64,000 nucleotides of DNA from Granulicella mallensis (GCF_014203225.1 NZ_JACHIO010000007.1:186001-250000), one strand, 5' to 3'; positions 37,248-47,068 are shown, counted from the stretch's first letter. The notes: generated by a model from the sequence alone, not told the origin. A program made the numbers and translations.

Positions 37248-39224
37248 ATGGGAAAGATTCGCGTACTTTCGGACCAGGTAGCGAACCAAATTGCTGCTGG
37301 TGAAGTCGTCGAACGACCCGCATCCGTAGTCAAAGAGCTGCTTGAAAACTCACTCGACGCTGGAGCCACGCGCATTCGCCTCGAGATCGAGGCCGGTGGC
37401 CGCAAGCTCATTCGTATCGTCGACAACGGACATGGTATGGGCCGTGACGACGCGTTGCTCGCCTTCGAACGGCACGCGACCTCCAAGCTACGCTCGTCCG
37501 ATGACCTGCTCTCCATCTCCACCCTCGGCTTTCGCGGCGAGGCGCTGCCGTCCATCGCGTCGGTCGCGCGGGTAAGTCTTGAGACTCGCGCTGTCGAAGA
37601 CGAAGTCGGTACGATGCTGGAGATTGCCGGCGGCAACCTGCTGCGCGTCGAAGATGCCGGCCTGCCTGCGGGAACGACCATTGCTGTGCGCGACCTGTTC
37701 TTCAATACGCCTGCACGGCGCAAGTTCCTGCGCAGCGAGCAGACGGAGCTGGGCCACGTCGCCGCACTGGTGACGCACTACGCGCTGGCGCATCCCGACA
37801 AACACTTTGAGCTGCACTCCTCAACGCAGTCGCTGCTCGTCGCTCCGGCCGTCGCCAACGCGGGAGAGCGGCTGTATCAAATCTTCGGCCGCGAGACGTT
37901 TGAGAGCCTCATCCCTGTCGCTGCCGAACTCGACTTCTCGCGTGCAGGCCTGCCCGAGCCGCCGCCCTGGAAGCGCGGGGAAGACTACGAGGCCCCCGAA
38001 CCCGGCTTTATTCGCCTGACCGGCTTCGTCTCCAAGCCGGAGCTGCAAAAGCTCAATCGAAACTCGATCTACGTCTTCGTCAACGGACGCCTGATTCGCG
38101 ATCGCCTCATCCTGCACGCGTTCACCGAGGCCTATCGCAATATCATTCCTCCCACGTCGTATCCGGTGGTCCTGCTCTTCCTGGAGATGCCGCCGCAAGA
38201 GGTCGATGTGAACGTGCATCCGGCCAAGACCGAGGTGCGTTTCCGCCAGGGCAGCTTTGTGCATGACTTCGTGCGCGATGCGGTGCGCACGGCGCAGATG
38301 AACGCCCGTCCTGCCGCGAGCTTCTTTGCCGCACTCAATTCGGTTCCCACGCTGGCTTCGTCGCTGCTGGTGGATGTCAGCCCGCTGCCGGGAGTCGATC
38401 CGGCGGTCTTTGCTCCGAATGGAGGTTTGCAGGCTCTCGTTGCCGGAAGTGAGTCCTTTATCGAACCCCAGGACACGGCATCCTTCGATCTGCGGGCCCC
38501 TGTGGTCCCCGCGTCGCCGGGCCGTTTGAGCTTTGAAGGTTCGGGTATGTCCGTGGGCTATGACCGGCCCTCCGTAGAGGGGGCAGAGAGCAGCGTTGTA
38601 GCGGTCTCAGGTGGAACTTCTGAACATCAACCGACCCTGAACTCGCTGGCCACGCTCAAGCCGCTTGGCCAGCTCCGCGACTCGTTTATCCTTGCAACCA
38701 ACGAAGAGGGCCTCTGGATCGTCGACCAGCATGTGGCGCATGAACGCATCCTGTTCGAGAAGATCCTTCGCGAACGTAAGGTCGAGCAGGTCCAGCGCCA
38801 GCGCCTGTTGATGCCGGTGCTGGTCGAGCTTCTGCCGGAGCAGATGGTCACCTTTGCGGCGATTGCCGAGGAACTGGAGCGCAACGGCTTCGAGGCCGAG
38901 CCTTTCGGACCGCGCACCCTGGCGGTAAAGGCCACGCCCGTAGGGCTGGAGGGCCGGGAACTGGAGCGGATGCTCGAAGAGGTTCTTGCTGTAACCGAGC
39001 GCGAGCAGCAGGTCGAAAACGAGGAGGCCAGGCGGACGCGTATCGCCGCTTCCATCGCCTGTCACGCGGCAATTAAGATTAATATGCCCCTGGAACCGGC
39101 AAAAATCGACTGGTTGCTCACAGAACTTGGAAAAACTGAGCATCCGACGAGCTGTCCGCATGGCCGACCCATCGCATTGCGGTATTCTTTAAAAGACATT
39201 CAGCGGGCGTTCCAGCGTATCTAG
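37248..39224 (+). CDS. mutL: DNA mismatch repair protein MutL, endonuclease type
   Basis: 658 residues. The N-terminal GHKL ATPase has NQIAAGEVVERPASVVKELLENSLDAGAT, DNGHGM and TLGFRGEALPSI. The C-terminal dimerisation domain (about 465-658) has DQHVAHERILFE, matching the endonuclease metal motif DQHAxxExxxxE apart from A to V, plus ACHAAIK and SCPHGRPIALRY, the other metal-site motifs. This MutL is therefore predicted to nick DNA, as expected outside enterobacteria. mutS is not in the window. Confidence 0.96.
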   Translation: MGKIRVLSDQVANQIAAGEVVERPASVVKELLENSLDAGATRIRLEIEAGGRKLIRIVDNGHGMGRDDALLAFERHATSKLRSSDDLLSISTLGFRGEALPSIASVARVSLETRAVEDEVGTMLEIAGGNLLRVEDAGLPAGTTIAVRDLFFNTPARRKFLRSEQTELGHVAALVTHYALAHPDKHFELHSSTQSLLVAPAVANAGERLYQIFGRETFESLIPVAAELDFSRAGLPEPPPWKRGEDYEAPEPGFIRLTGFVSKPELQKLNRNSIYVFVNGRLIRDRLILHAFTEAYRNIIPPTSYPVVLLFLEMPPQEVDVNVHPAKTEVRFRQGSFVHDFVRDAVRTAQMNARPAASFFAALNSVPTLASSLLVDVSPLPGVDPAVFAPNGGLQALVAGSESFIEPQDTASFDLRAPVVPASPGRLSFEGSGMSVGYDRPSVEGAESSVVAVSGGTSEHQPTLNSLATLKPLGQLRDSFILATNEEGLWIVDQHVAHERILFEKILRERKVEQVQRQRLLMPVLVELLPEQMVTFAAIAEELERNGFEAEPFGPRTLAVKATPVGLEGRELERMLEEVLAVTEREQQVENEEARRTRIAASIACHAAIKINMPLEPAKIDWLLTELGKTEHPTSCPHGRPIALRYSLKDIQRAFQRI

Positions 39225-39393
39225 GCTTCCCATGCCGGATTTAGCTGTAGCGTTTAGCCCGCTCCTGCCGATTTCATGTTCCGGCTTCGCAGTCTTTCCT
39301 GATCGGTTGTTTCGATCTGTAGTCATAGGCCTCCGCTCGACGGAGGTTTCTGCTGTGTGCGGTAGTCTCGCCGCCAGCACAAAGGGGTACGTC

Positions 39394-41511
39394 TTGAGTT
39401 CAACACCTGAGTTTAATGCGGAGCAGCTAACCGCTGCTCGCGCCAAAGTATGGCATCAAACCGGTGAGCCGCTGCTCACACTGGATGCCGTGCGCGAGTG
39501 GCTGTCTACGGCCGGTCTCGTGCTCTTCACGCCGCGTTCGCTGCAACTGCCGACGCCTGCTCCCTCGTTCGTCGAAGCCACACTCGGCTCGTCCAACGTT
39601 GGCCCAACCCCTGCGCAGATCGAAGCCGCAAGGACGATCCTCGTGCGGCTCGTCTCCGAGGGCAACGCGCTGCCCCTGAACCTGCTCGGCATTCCGGGCG
39701 AGCTTCCGGACTTTGTCGTCTCGGCACAGATCTTCAGCTACATCTTCACCATGCGCGGCGACAAGGCCTGGAAGCTGCCACCCTCGACGACCGGTGCGGT
39801 CAAGGTCTCGCCGCTGGGCCTGCGCGTCTATGAGGTGCTTGCCGAGCGCGGTGCGATGACCGCTGCCGAGCTTGCCTCAGAGCTTGGCCGCGAGGTCACC
39901 GAGGGCGCCATCCTGCGCACGCTCAACGAGCTCTGGTCCCTGCTGCGCGTAATTCCTCTGCCGCAGATGGGTGAGGCCTCAACGCTCTGGGAGCTTGCTA
40001 CACGGCGCTTTACCAAGGCCATCAAGGCGGGCATCAACGCCGGCCAGCCGAAGGCGCTCTCCGCACTGATCTCGCTCTATCTCGCCCAGTCGCTGCTTGC
40101 GACCGAGGACGAGGTTGAGACGTTCCTTTCGCCGCTGGCCGCACGCTCGCGCATTCGCGAGGTGCTGCACGCGCTTACGTCGTCGCGCCAGCTTGAAACC
40201 ATCGTGCTCGAAGGGAAGTCGTTGCTGCATATCCCCGGCACACTGCCGGAGTTCCCGGCCATCGCGAAGCCTGAGCCGACGGAAGAAGAGATTGCCGCTG
40301 CTGCTGCAGCCAGCCTCGAAGGCGAAGGCCGTATCAAGCGGTTTACGCCGAGCGCAGGCAGCAAGCCGCGCGGAGAGTTCAAGGGCAAGCCTGCCCGCAG
40401 CTTTGGGGAGAGGGCCGGAGGATCGGGTGGAACAGGCACCCGTGGAGCCAGGCCTTCGACGCCGCGCACTGGCGACCGTCCGGATCGCGAACGCCGTCCC
40501 TTCAACCGCGATGGAGCTTCTGCAGGCAGTAAGCCGAGCTTTACGCGTCCGTGGAGCGAGGATCGCAAGCCGCGTCCTGACCGTGCGGGCTTTACGCCTC
40601 GCGCAGAGGGTGACAGCGCTGTACCGAAGCGTCCTTATGTGCGTCGCGAAGGAGCCGCTCCGGGAGGCTTTGCCAAGCGTGAAGGCGGCTTCTCCGACCG
40701 TGGACCGGCTCGCAAGAGCTTTGGCGACAAGCCTGCCTTCCGCAAGGACCGTGGCGAAGGCTTTGCCGCCAAGCCACGCTTTGCGCAGGACGGAGAGCGC
40801 AAGCCCTATGCACGTCGCGAAGGCGCAGCGCCTTCGGATGCTCCTCGCCGCAGCTATGGCGAGAAGCCGGGTGGACGCGACTCGTTCGCGAAGTTCCGCA
40901 AACCCGAAGGAGATCGCAAGCCCTTCCGCCGCGATGAGGGCGAAGGCTCAAGCCCCCGTCCCAGCTTCAAGCCGAGCTTTACGCCACGGCCCACGGGAGA
41001 TCGTCCGTTCTCGAAGCCACGTTTCGATCGTGGCGATAGTAAACCTGGTGGTTATGTAAGCAAGTCTGGCGGCTTCGCTGGTAAGTCCAGGGACTTCTCC
41101 AGCAAGCCGGGCGGATTTGCCCCGAAGCGTCCTTATGTTCGCCGCGATGAGGGCGCAGGTTCGTCCTACGGTGGAGGCGATCGCCCCGAGCGTCCAGCCT
41201 ACGGTGGCAGTGACAGCACGCCGCGCGCGCCGAAGAGGCCGTTCCCGCGCAAGGAAGGCGATCTGGCTGATCGTCCGGTCCGTCCATGGCCGGAGCACAA
41301 GCCGGAGCGTAGCGAGAGCAAGTCGCGCAAACCAGGTGGTTTCGGCAAGCGTCCCTTCACGCCTCGCGAGGGCGGATCAGGAGATCGCCCACGTCCGTCC
41401 TTTGGCGGCAAGCGTCCGTTCGGCGGAAAGCCTGCGGGTGGCTTCAGCAAGCGCCCGGCAGGGGCAGGCGGTTTCAAGCCTGCTGCTCGTAAGCCGGAGT
41501 CCGAGGAATAG
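39394..41511 (+). CDS. Winged-helix-like protein with a long basic disordered tail
   Basis: 705 residues from the TTG at 39394, chosen because AAAGGGG lies six bases upstream; an ATG at 39232 would add 54 residues. The first 310 residues look folded, with winged-helix-like segments (VYEVLAERGAMTAAELASELGREVTEGAILRTLNELW), reminiscent of the HTH_42/YcaQ-type DNA-binding fold from memory. Residues about 311-705 are low-complexity, rich in Arg, Lys, Gly, Pro and Phe. They contain repeated KRPYVRREGA, GDRPERP and FGKRPF motifs, as in the RNA-binding tails of DEAD-box helicases. It lies two bases upstream of cmk. Nucleic-acid binding is likely; the exact role is unknown. Confidence 0.75.
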   Translation: MSSTPEFNAEQLTAARAKVWHQTGEPLLTLDAVREWLSTAGLVLFTPRSLQLPTPAPSFVEATLGSSNVGPTPAQIEAARTILVRLVSEGNALPLNLLGIPGELPDFVVSAQIFSYIFTMRGDKAWKLPPSTTGAVKVSPLGLRVYEVLAERGAMTAAELASELGREVTEGAILRTLNELWSLLRVIPLPQMGEASTLWELATRRFTKAIKAGINAGQPKALSALISLYLAQSLLATEDEVETFLSPLAARSRIREVLHALTSSRQLETIVLEGKSLLHIPGTLPEFPAIAKPEPTEEEIAAAAAASLEGEGRIKRFTPSAGSKPRGEFKGKPARSFGERAGGSGGTGTRGARPSTPRTGDRPDRERRPFNRDGASAGSKPSFTRPWSEDRKPRPDRAGFTPRAEGDSAVPKRPYVRREGAAPGGFAKREGGFSDRGPARKSFGDKPAFRKDRGEGFAAKPRFAQDGERKPYARREGAAPSDAPRRSYGEKPGGRDSFAKFRKPEGDRKPFRRDEGEGSSPRPSFKPSFTPRPTGDRPFSKPRFDRGDSKPGGYVSKSGGFAGKSRDFSSKPGGFAPKRPYVRRDEGAGSSYGGGDRPERPAYGGSDSTPRAPKRPFPRKEGDLADRPVRPWPEHKPERSESKSRKPGGFGKRPFTPREGGSGDRPRPSFGGKRPFGGKPAGGFSKRPAGAGGFKPAARKPESEE

Positions 41512-41513
41512 CA

Positions 41514-42242
41514 ATGAACGAAAGTCCCACCCCGAAGCGCGAACGTCCCGTGATCGCGATTGACGGACCCGCCGGTGCGGGGAAGAGCACGATGGCGGCG
41601 CATCTTGCGCGCCGCTTCGGGTTTCTCAACCTCGAGACCGGGGCCATGTACCGCGCCCTCGCCTTCAAAGCCATCGATAACGATCTTGGCTTTGAGGACG
41701 AGGACGCGCTGGTTGCGCTGGCGGACGAGACGCGTATCGTGCTCGAACCGCAATTGGAAGGCAATCGCGTCTTCCTGGACGGCGTCGATGTGTCGCGGCG
41801 TGTGCGTGAGGCCGATGTGACGGCTGCGGCCTCCAAGGTCTCCGTGCATCCGCGGCTGCGGGCCTGGATGGTCGATCAGCAGCGCCTGATGGGACAGAAG
41901 GGTGGGGTTGTGATGGAAGGCCGTGACATCGGCACGGTCGTCTTTCCCGATGCCGAGGTCAAGATCTTCCTTGACGCTGCTCCCGAGGTTCGCGGCAACC
42001 GCCGCTACCGGCAGAGCGGCCCCGTCCAGACGAAGTTCACGGAACAAGCCTCGACCACCGAGGAAGCCATGGTTCGTGAGCTGAAGGAACGCGACGAGCG
42101 GGATCGCAACCGGGCTGAATCGCCTTTAAGGCCGGCTGAGGACGCGATTATCCTCGATTCGACCTCCATGACGCTGGATGAGGTGCTCGCGGCGGCTGAA
42201 GCGATCGTTCGATCGCATGTTGCAGAGCCTCAGTTGCACTAA
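41514..42242 (+). CDS. cmk: Cytidylate kinase
   Basis: Phosphorylates CMP and dCMP. 242 residues with P-loop IDGPAGAGKST, the CMP-binding LNLETGAMYRALAF and MVDQQRLMGQKGGVVMEGRDIGTVVFPDAEVKIFLDA. The lid helix REL..RDERDRNRAESPLRPAEDAIILDSTSMTLDEV is present. It follows the winged-helix gene with a two-base gap, suggesting translational coupling. Confidence 0.95.
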   Translation: MNESPTPKRERPVIAIDGPAGAGKSTMAAHLARRFGFLNLETGAMYRALAFKAIDNDLGFEDEDALVALADETRIVLEPQLEGNRVFLDGVDVSRRVREADVTAAASKVSVHPRLRAWMVDQQRLMGQKGGVVMEGRDIGTVVFPDAEVKIFLDAAPEVRGNRRYRQSGPVQTKFTEQASTTEEAMVRELKERDERDRNRAESPLRPAEDAIILDSTSMTLDEVLAAAEAIVRSHVAEPQLH

Positions 42243-42406
42243 TTTTGGTGCAGGATTACACCCCAGTAATTTTTTACGTGGAAATTTTGTCAGTCGTGCT
42301 AACATTTCCCCATCGTTTGAAACAGATTGGCTTTCTGCATTAGATTCACCGCCGGAGCCCCATTTGGATTCAGCGTCAAAGTCAATCACACAAGGATTTG
42401 CGAGAT

Positions 42407-42607
42407 ATGGAACAGGGAACAGTGAAGTGGTTTAACGACGCCAAGGGTTTCGGCTTTATCAGCCGGCAGAACGGTGAGGATGTGTTCGTGCATTACTCGG
42501 CCATCAACTCCAACGGCTTTAAAAGCCTGCAGGAAGGTCAAGCGGTTCAATTCAACGTAGTTAAGGGGCCGAAGGGCTGGCAGGCATCCGACGTACAGCC
42601 TCTCTAA
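42407..42607 (+). CDS. Cold-shock domain protein
   Basis: A 66-residue OB-fold protein starting [18 protein letters not shown], with both RNP motifs (KGFGFI and VFVHY). It binds single-stranded RNA/DNA and may act as an RNA chaperone or antiterminator. The 164 bases upstream are AT-rich (a long 5' leader is likely, as in cspA). No SD stronger than AAGGA is seen. Confidence 0.95.
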   Translation: MEQGTVKWFNDAKGFGFISRQNGEDVFVHYSAINSNGFKSLQEGQAVQFNVVKGPKGWQASDVQPL

Positions 42608-42658
42608 GCTTCGGCTTGAAGTAGCTGTATCGGAAGATTGAATTCCACTAACTTTGTG

Positions 42659-42690
42659 AAAAGGGCGGCTTCGGCTGCCCTTTTCCTGTT
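42659..42690 (+). terminator. Terminator of the cold-shock gene
   Basis: AAAAGGGCGGC and GCTGCCCTTTT enclose a TTCG tetraloop and are followed by CCTGTTT, 51 bases after the stop codon. Confidence 0.85.
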
Positions 42691-42756
42691 TAAAAACCTT
42701 ATAGAAGAGGGGAATGTCAGCGTCGGCATTCTCATCGAAAAGTCCTGCATCTTATT

Positions 42757-42782
42757 CTGGATTTAATTATCTATAATTCCAG
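42757..42782 (+). promoter_or_regulatory. Promoter and candidate TetR operator upstream of the SDR gene
   Basis: A perfect TATAAT at 42772-42777 lies within an imperfect 26-bp palindrome (CTGG...CCAG ends, AATTATCTATAATT centre). The -35 is weak. The SDR start is 30 bases downstream of the -10. The TetR-type regulator encoded two genes along is the obvious candidate ligand; this is inference. Confidence 0.5.
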
Positions 42783-42806
42783 TTCAGTTCTACAGAGGAG
42801 AAAAGG

Positions 42807-43559
42807 ATGAGTCTTGGTTCGGGAGTGTTTTCAGGCAAGGTGGCTTTGGTCACCGGTGGTTCGCGCGGCATCGGGGCGGGGATTGTGAGACGTCTGGCTA
42901 AAGAGGGGGCGACTGTCGCGTTCACTTATGCGGCTTCGCATGAGAAGGCAGCGAAGTTGGTACAAGCTGTCGAAGCCGCAGGAGGAAAAGCCCTGGCGAT
43001 TCAGGCGGATAGTGCGGAGGCTACCGCCGTACAAGGTGCGATTGAGCAGATGGTGAAAGCCTTCGGCAGGCTAGATGTCTTTGTAAACAATGCGGGTATC
43101 CTGCTGCGGGGCACGATCGACCAGTTTTCCCTGGAAGATCTGGACCGAATGCTTGCGGTCAATGTGCGTTCCGTCTTTGTAGGCATTCAGGCGGCGGCAC
43201 GTCATATGACCGAGGGCGGCCGCATTGTGACGGTAGGGAGCGTCGTCGCCCAGCGAACCGCTTTCCCAGGTGCCAGTGTCTATGGAATGACCAAATCGGC
43301 TGTCGCGGGTCTGGTGCGCGGGGTCGCCATTGATCTTGCCTTGCGTGGCATTACCGTCAACAACATACAGCCGGGGCCGACGGCGACGGATATGAATCCA
43401 GCGGATGGGCCTCATGTCGATATCGTCAGAAATCTGCTGCCGATCAAGCGGTTTGGTACCGACGATGAGGTCGCCAGCCTGGTCGCCTATCTGGCTGGGC
43501 CGGAAGCAGGCTTTATTACGGGAGCAAGCCTGACGATCGATGGCGGTTATCTGGCGTAA
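42807..43559 (+). CDS. SDR family oxidoreductase
   Basis: 250 residues, classical short-chain dehydrogenase: TGGSRGIGAGI cofactor loop, NNAGILL, catalytic Ser in VGSVVAQ and YGMTKSAV (YxxxK). The C-terminus FITGASLTIDGGYLA is the usual one. Charges after the first glycine loop (TYAASHEKA) suggest NADP(H), but this is uncertain. GAGGAG precedes the ATG. It is followed by a TetR-type regulator gene, a common local regulator pairing. Confidence 0.92.
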   Translation: MSLGSGVFSGKVALVTGGSRGIGAGIVRRLAKEGATVAFTYAASHEKAAKLVQAVEAAGGKALAIQADSAEATAVQGAIEQMVKAFGRLDVFVNNAGILLRGTIDQFSLEDLDRMLAVNVRSVFVGIQAAARHMTEGGRIVTVGSVVAQRTAFPGASVYGMTKSAVAGLVRGVAIDLALRGITVNNIQPGPTATDMNPADGPHVDIVRNLLPIKRFGTDDEVASLVAYLAGPEAGFITGASLTIDGGYLA

Positions 43560-43672
43560 GTTGCGATACAGCGTGATGTCTCGCGGCCTCTTCAGGGCTG
43601 CGAGACGTCACACTGAGCAGATACCCTGTTTACAGCCACGTTCCAGCCACGCACGGAGAGAAGACACGAATC

Positions 43673-44266
43673 ATGGCCAGGCCGAAAGAGTTCGACCGCG
43701 ACGAAGCGCTGCAAAAGGCGATTGGAGTCTTCTGCGAGAAAGGCTATGCTGCGGCTTCTACCGATGAACTGATGCGGGCGATGAAGATCAGCCGACAGAG
43801 CATGTATGACACTTATGGAGACAAGCGACAGCTCTACCTGGAGGCATTTAGTCGCTATATTGCCGATAGTGTCAGCGAGCAGATCGGCTATCTGGAACAG
43901 ACCTCTTCCCCGCTCGCCGGAATCGAGAAGATGCTTCTTGCCTTCGCTATCAGGGCGGAGCGAGAGGGAGTCGTCGGCTGCATGGGTATCAATGCGATCT
44001 GCGAGTTCGGCCGATCTGATGCAGAGGTTAGCTCGCTGGGCGATCTGGAAAACGATCGATTGAATGCTGCGCTGCGGAAGGCGCTTCGCCGGGCGAAGGT
44101 TGAAAAAGAGATCAGTCAGACGATGAAAGAAGAGGCCGCCGCGCGGTTTCTGAGCGCGACGCTTGCGGGGATGAAGGTGGCTGCGAAGGCTGGAGCAGAG
44201 AGGCAGGCTCTTGAGAGCATTGCCCATTTCGCCCTTCGTGGTTTGACAGGCCCACAGGGCATATAA
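43673..44266 (+). CDS. TetR/AcrR family transcriptional regulator
   Basis: 197 residues. The N-terminal helix-turn-helix domain reads FDRDEALQKAIGVFCEKGYAAASTDELMRAMKISRQSMYDTYGDKRQLYLEA; the helical ligand-binding domain follows. It most resembles the AcrR-like group that controls neighbouring oxidoreductase genes. Its target is probably the SDR gene 113 bases upstream. Confidence 0.92.
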   Translation: MARPKEFDRDEALQKAIGVFCEKGYAAASTDELMRAMKISRQSMYDTYGDKRQLYLEAFSRYIADSVSEQIGYLEQTSSPLAGIEKMLLAFAIRAEREGVVGCMGINAICEFGRSDAEVSSLGDLENDRLNAALRKALRRAKVEKEISQTMKEEAAARFLSATLAGMKVAAKAGAERQALESIAHFALRGLTGPQGI

Positions 44267-44272
44267 CCAGAT

Positions 44273-45274
44273 TCAGGGCTTGGGTGTTTCGTCTGGCTTC
44301 GGCGGCGCGCTCTGATCGGGTGTTGAGGTTGGAGCGGATTGGTCGGGCGCTGGCTGGCCATCCGGTCCGATAACGCCATTGCTGCCAAGAATCCTCGACG
44401 TAGCGCGGAACTTGCGGTAGTCGGAGGTTACGAGGTGTATCCGGCCATTGATCCCGGCGAACAGCAGGACGCGGATATTACCCTGGCCGTCGAGCTGCGC
44501 CGGCAACCAGACTTCGCCGTTTACCTTCTGCGCCCGGAAGCTGAAGCCCGCCCCTTTGTGAACGTCCGCGATAAGGCCGCCACCGATCTTGAAGTCGTTG
44601 AGGAAGTGCCCCTCGCCGCGAACCATCGTTTCATCTGCCTCATCAATCCAGACGGTTCCCACCAGGTCGCGGATGACGCCCTCAGATGCGTTATGTGTCT
44701 TGGCCTTGGGGTCTCCGGCGTAATCTACGATGATCGTCGGCCGTCCATCGAGCATCTCCCGGCGTGGATGGGTGAAGGAGCCGAGTTCCAGAATGCGCGA
44801 GGCGGAGATGGTCTCATCGCCGCGTGAGTCGGTGTCTTTGCCCTTGTCCTGTGCCTTTTCTTGTCGCGCGTGAGCCTTGGCGACCTCTTTGTTGAGGTGC
44901 TCGTCTTCCTTCTTCTTTTCGTCGTCGGTGAGAGGCTTTCCGTTCCGAGCCACGATGCGGTTGACTCGAACGCCGCTAATCGTCAGGCTTTCCGCATCGG
45001 TCACGGACATCTTCTTTACGTTGCCTTTGCCGTCGAGATCCTGCTCTTCCTGATGAACGTGGTAGGTGTAGTCCTTCTGCTGGGCCTCGATGGTCTTCTG
45101 GTTCTTTTCGACGGCGAGCAGCAGTTCTCGAACATCCGGCAGAGGCTTTTCCTGTGCGTCTGGTGTCACCTGGGTTTGAGCCGGGACGGACTCGGGCGTG
45201 GCTGCAGGTTGTTGCGCGGTGGCGAAGCATCCGGTGAGCAGCATCGTCGCGGAGAGCACGAGGTTCCGAGTCAT
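44273..45274 (-). CDS. Putative lipoprotein of unknown function
   Basis: 333 residues with a lipoprotein signal: MTRNLVLSATMLLTGC, lipobox LLTGC, Cys16. A Pro/Gln-rich linker follows. The mature domain has heptad-like charged helices (about 50-150; KEDEHLNKEVAKAHARQEKAQDK) and then a beta-rich half (VWIDEADETMVRGEGHF, VWLPAQLDGQG). Its style recalls acidobacterial outer-membrane lipoprotein-sorting-like proteins (LolA/LolB-type beta sheets), but no family could be fixed. The C-terminus is a Pro/Ser/Asp tail. Confidence 0.72.
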   Translation of the reverse strand: MTRNLVLSATMLLTGCFATAQQPAATPESVPAQTQVTPDAQEKPLPDVRELLLAVEKNQKTIEAQQKDYTYHVHQEEQDLDGKGNVKKMSVTDAESLTISGVRVNRIVARNGKPLTDDEKKKEDEHLNKEVAKAHARQEKAQDKGKDTDSRGDETISASRILELGSFTHPRREMLDGRPTIIVDYAGDPKAKTHNASEGVIRDLVGTVWIDEADETMVRGEGHFLNDFKIGGGLIADVHKGAGFSFRAQKVNGEVWLPAQLDGQGNIRVLLFAGINGRIHLVTSDYRKFRATSRILGSNGVIGPDGQPAPDQSAPTSTPDQSAPPKPDETPKP

Positions 45275-45350
45275 ATTTTCAATATACGTTTGTCCCCGGA
45301 AGCAGGTTCATTCGCGAAGGCTGCCCCAGGCGGGGTAGCATCAAAGAATC

Positions 45351-47039
45351 GTGGGTCAAACTGGACAGGTAGATTCAACCGATATCGCGCCGCCGGAGCC
45401 GAATCCGTTGCGCAAGAGCGCTGGCGCTTTCGCTCCGCTGCAAATCCCTCTTTTTCGCGATCGTTGGATCGCGTCTACCGTATCGAGCGTTGGCACGTGG
45501 ATGCAGGACACTGCCGGTACGTGGCTGATGACGGTGCTGACGACCTCGCCGCTGCTGATTGCATTGATGCAGACGGCGGCGAGTTTGCCGGTGCTGTTTC
45601 TCGGCCTGCTTGCGGGCGCGACGGCCGACATCTATGAGCGGCGCCGGCTGCTGATCTTCTGGCAGTGCTGGATGCTGGGCAGCGTCGCGATTCTTGCGGT
45701 GCTGACCTTCTTCGGTGTGGTCTCGCCCGTCATGCTGCTGTTGCTCACCTTCATGCTCAACATCGGCTCGGCGATGAACAATCCCGCGTGGCAGGCGATT
45801 GTGCCGGAACTGGTGCCGCGTGAAGATATCCCCAGCGCCGTTACGCTGAATGCCGCGAGCAACAACATTGCGCGTGCGGTGGGGCCTGCACTCGGCGGCC
45901 TGATGATCGCGGCGTTCATGAGCCCGCACAAAGGCGCGGGCTGGGTCTTTGCGCTGAACTCCGCATCGTTTGCCGGGGTGATCTGGATTCTGTGGCGATG
46001 GAAGCGTACGCCGCTCTTCAAGAGCGCGCTGCCTGCGGAACGCATCGCCGGTTCGGTGCGCTCAGGACTGCGCTATCTGCGTTATGCGCCGAGCCTGCAA
46101 GGACCTCTGATTCGTGCGTTTACGTTCACCTTCTTTGTCAGCGCAGTATGGTCGCTGCTGGCGCTGGTGGCCAAGCGGGATTTGCATCACGGGGCGATGG
46201 GCTACGGCATTCTGAACGGCTCTCTTGGAGTAGGGGCGGTCATGGGCGCTACGTCGCTGGCGCGGATTCGTCGCCATATCGACGCAGATAAACTGCTCGC
46301 GATTACTTCGGTCTACTATGTCGTGACGCTGCTGCTTCTGGCCTTTGTTCATATTCCCGCCGTGGCCATCCTTACGCTGCTTGGCGCGGGTTTCGCGTGG
46401 ACGACGACGATGTCCACGCTGAATGTGTCGGTGCAGCTCTCAGTGCCGGGATGGGTCTATGCGCGTGCGCTGGGCACGTACCTGATGACGTTCCAAGGTG
46501 GAATGGCCTTGGGCAGCGTGGTTTGGGGTGTGATTGCGCAGCGCAGCTCGACGAAGGCGGCGTTGATCTGTTCTGCGGTTGGCATGGCTCTGTCGATTCC
46601 GCTCACGTCCCGCATTCACATCCTGAAGGGCGAGCTGCCGGACCTTACGCCGTACAAGTGGAAGCGTCCCTTACCGACTCTGGCGACGATGCCCGATCCC
46701 GATGACGGCCCGGTACGCATCTCGATTGACTACCGCATTCCGCTGGAGAACTATGCGGTGTTCTCGCGGGTCATTCACTCGCTTGAAGCGGTGCGCCTGC
46801 GTGGTGGTGCGGTGCGTTGGGGAATCTACCGCGATGCCGCAGATCCTGAGCATCTGAATGAGACCTTTGTGATGGAAAGCTGGCTGGACTATCTGCGCTC
46901 GCGTGAGCGAATGACGGCGGCGGACCACCTGATTCGCGAACAGGTGTATGCACTGCATCGCGGCGATGGAACGCCTACGGTCTCGCACCAGATCTGGGCG
47001 AGGGAAGTGGCGGAGCATGCTGAGGGTTCGGCGTCGTAA
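45351..47039 (+). CDS. MFS exporter of the MFS_3 (transmembrane secretion effector) family
   Basis: 562 residues from a GTG at 45351. About 12 membrane helices (55-430) carry the family start FAPLQIPLFRDRWIASTVSSVGTWMQDTAGTWLM and NNPAWQAIVPELVPREDIPSAV. A cytoplasmic C-terminal domain of about 110 residues (VRISIDYRIPLENYAVFSRVIHSLEAVRLRGGAVRWGIYRD) follows, as in PF05977 proteins. Relatives export siderophores or drugs; the substrate is unknown. Confidence 0.9.
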   Translation: MGQTGQVDSTDIAPPEPNPLRKSAGAFAPLQIPLFRDRWIASTVSSVGTWMQDTAGTWLMTVLTTSPLLIALMQTAASLPVLFLGLLAGATADIYERRRLLIFWQCWMLGSVAILAVLTFFGVVSPVMLLLLTFMLNIGSAMNNPAWQAIVPELVPREDIPSAVTLNAASNNIARAVGPALGGLMIAAFMSPHKGAGWVFALNSASFAGVIWILWRWKRTPLFKSALPAERIAGSVRSGLRYLRYAPSLQGPLIRAFTFTFFVSAVWSLLALVAKRDLHHGAMGYGILNGSLGVGAVMGATSLARIRRHIDADKLLAITSVYYVVTLLLLAFVHIPAVAILTLLGAGFAWTTTMSTLNVSVQLSVPGWVYARALGTYLMTFQGGMALGSVVWGVIAQRSSTKAALICSAVGMALSIPLTSRIHILKGELPDLTPYKWKRPLPTLATMPDPDDGPVRISIDYRIPLENYAVFSRVIHSLEAVRLRGGAVRWGIYRDAADPEHLNETFVMESWLDYLRSRERMTAADHLIREQVYALHRGDGTPTVSHQIWAREVAEHAEGSAS

Positions 47040-47068
47040 GAGCCGCAATGTGGGGAATTTGGGGGGAT

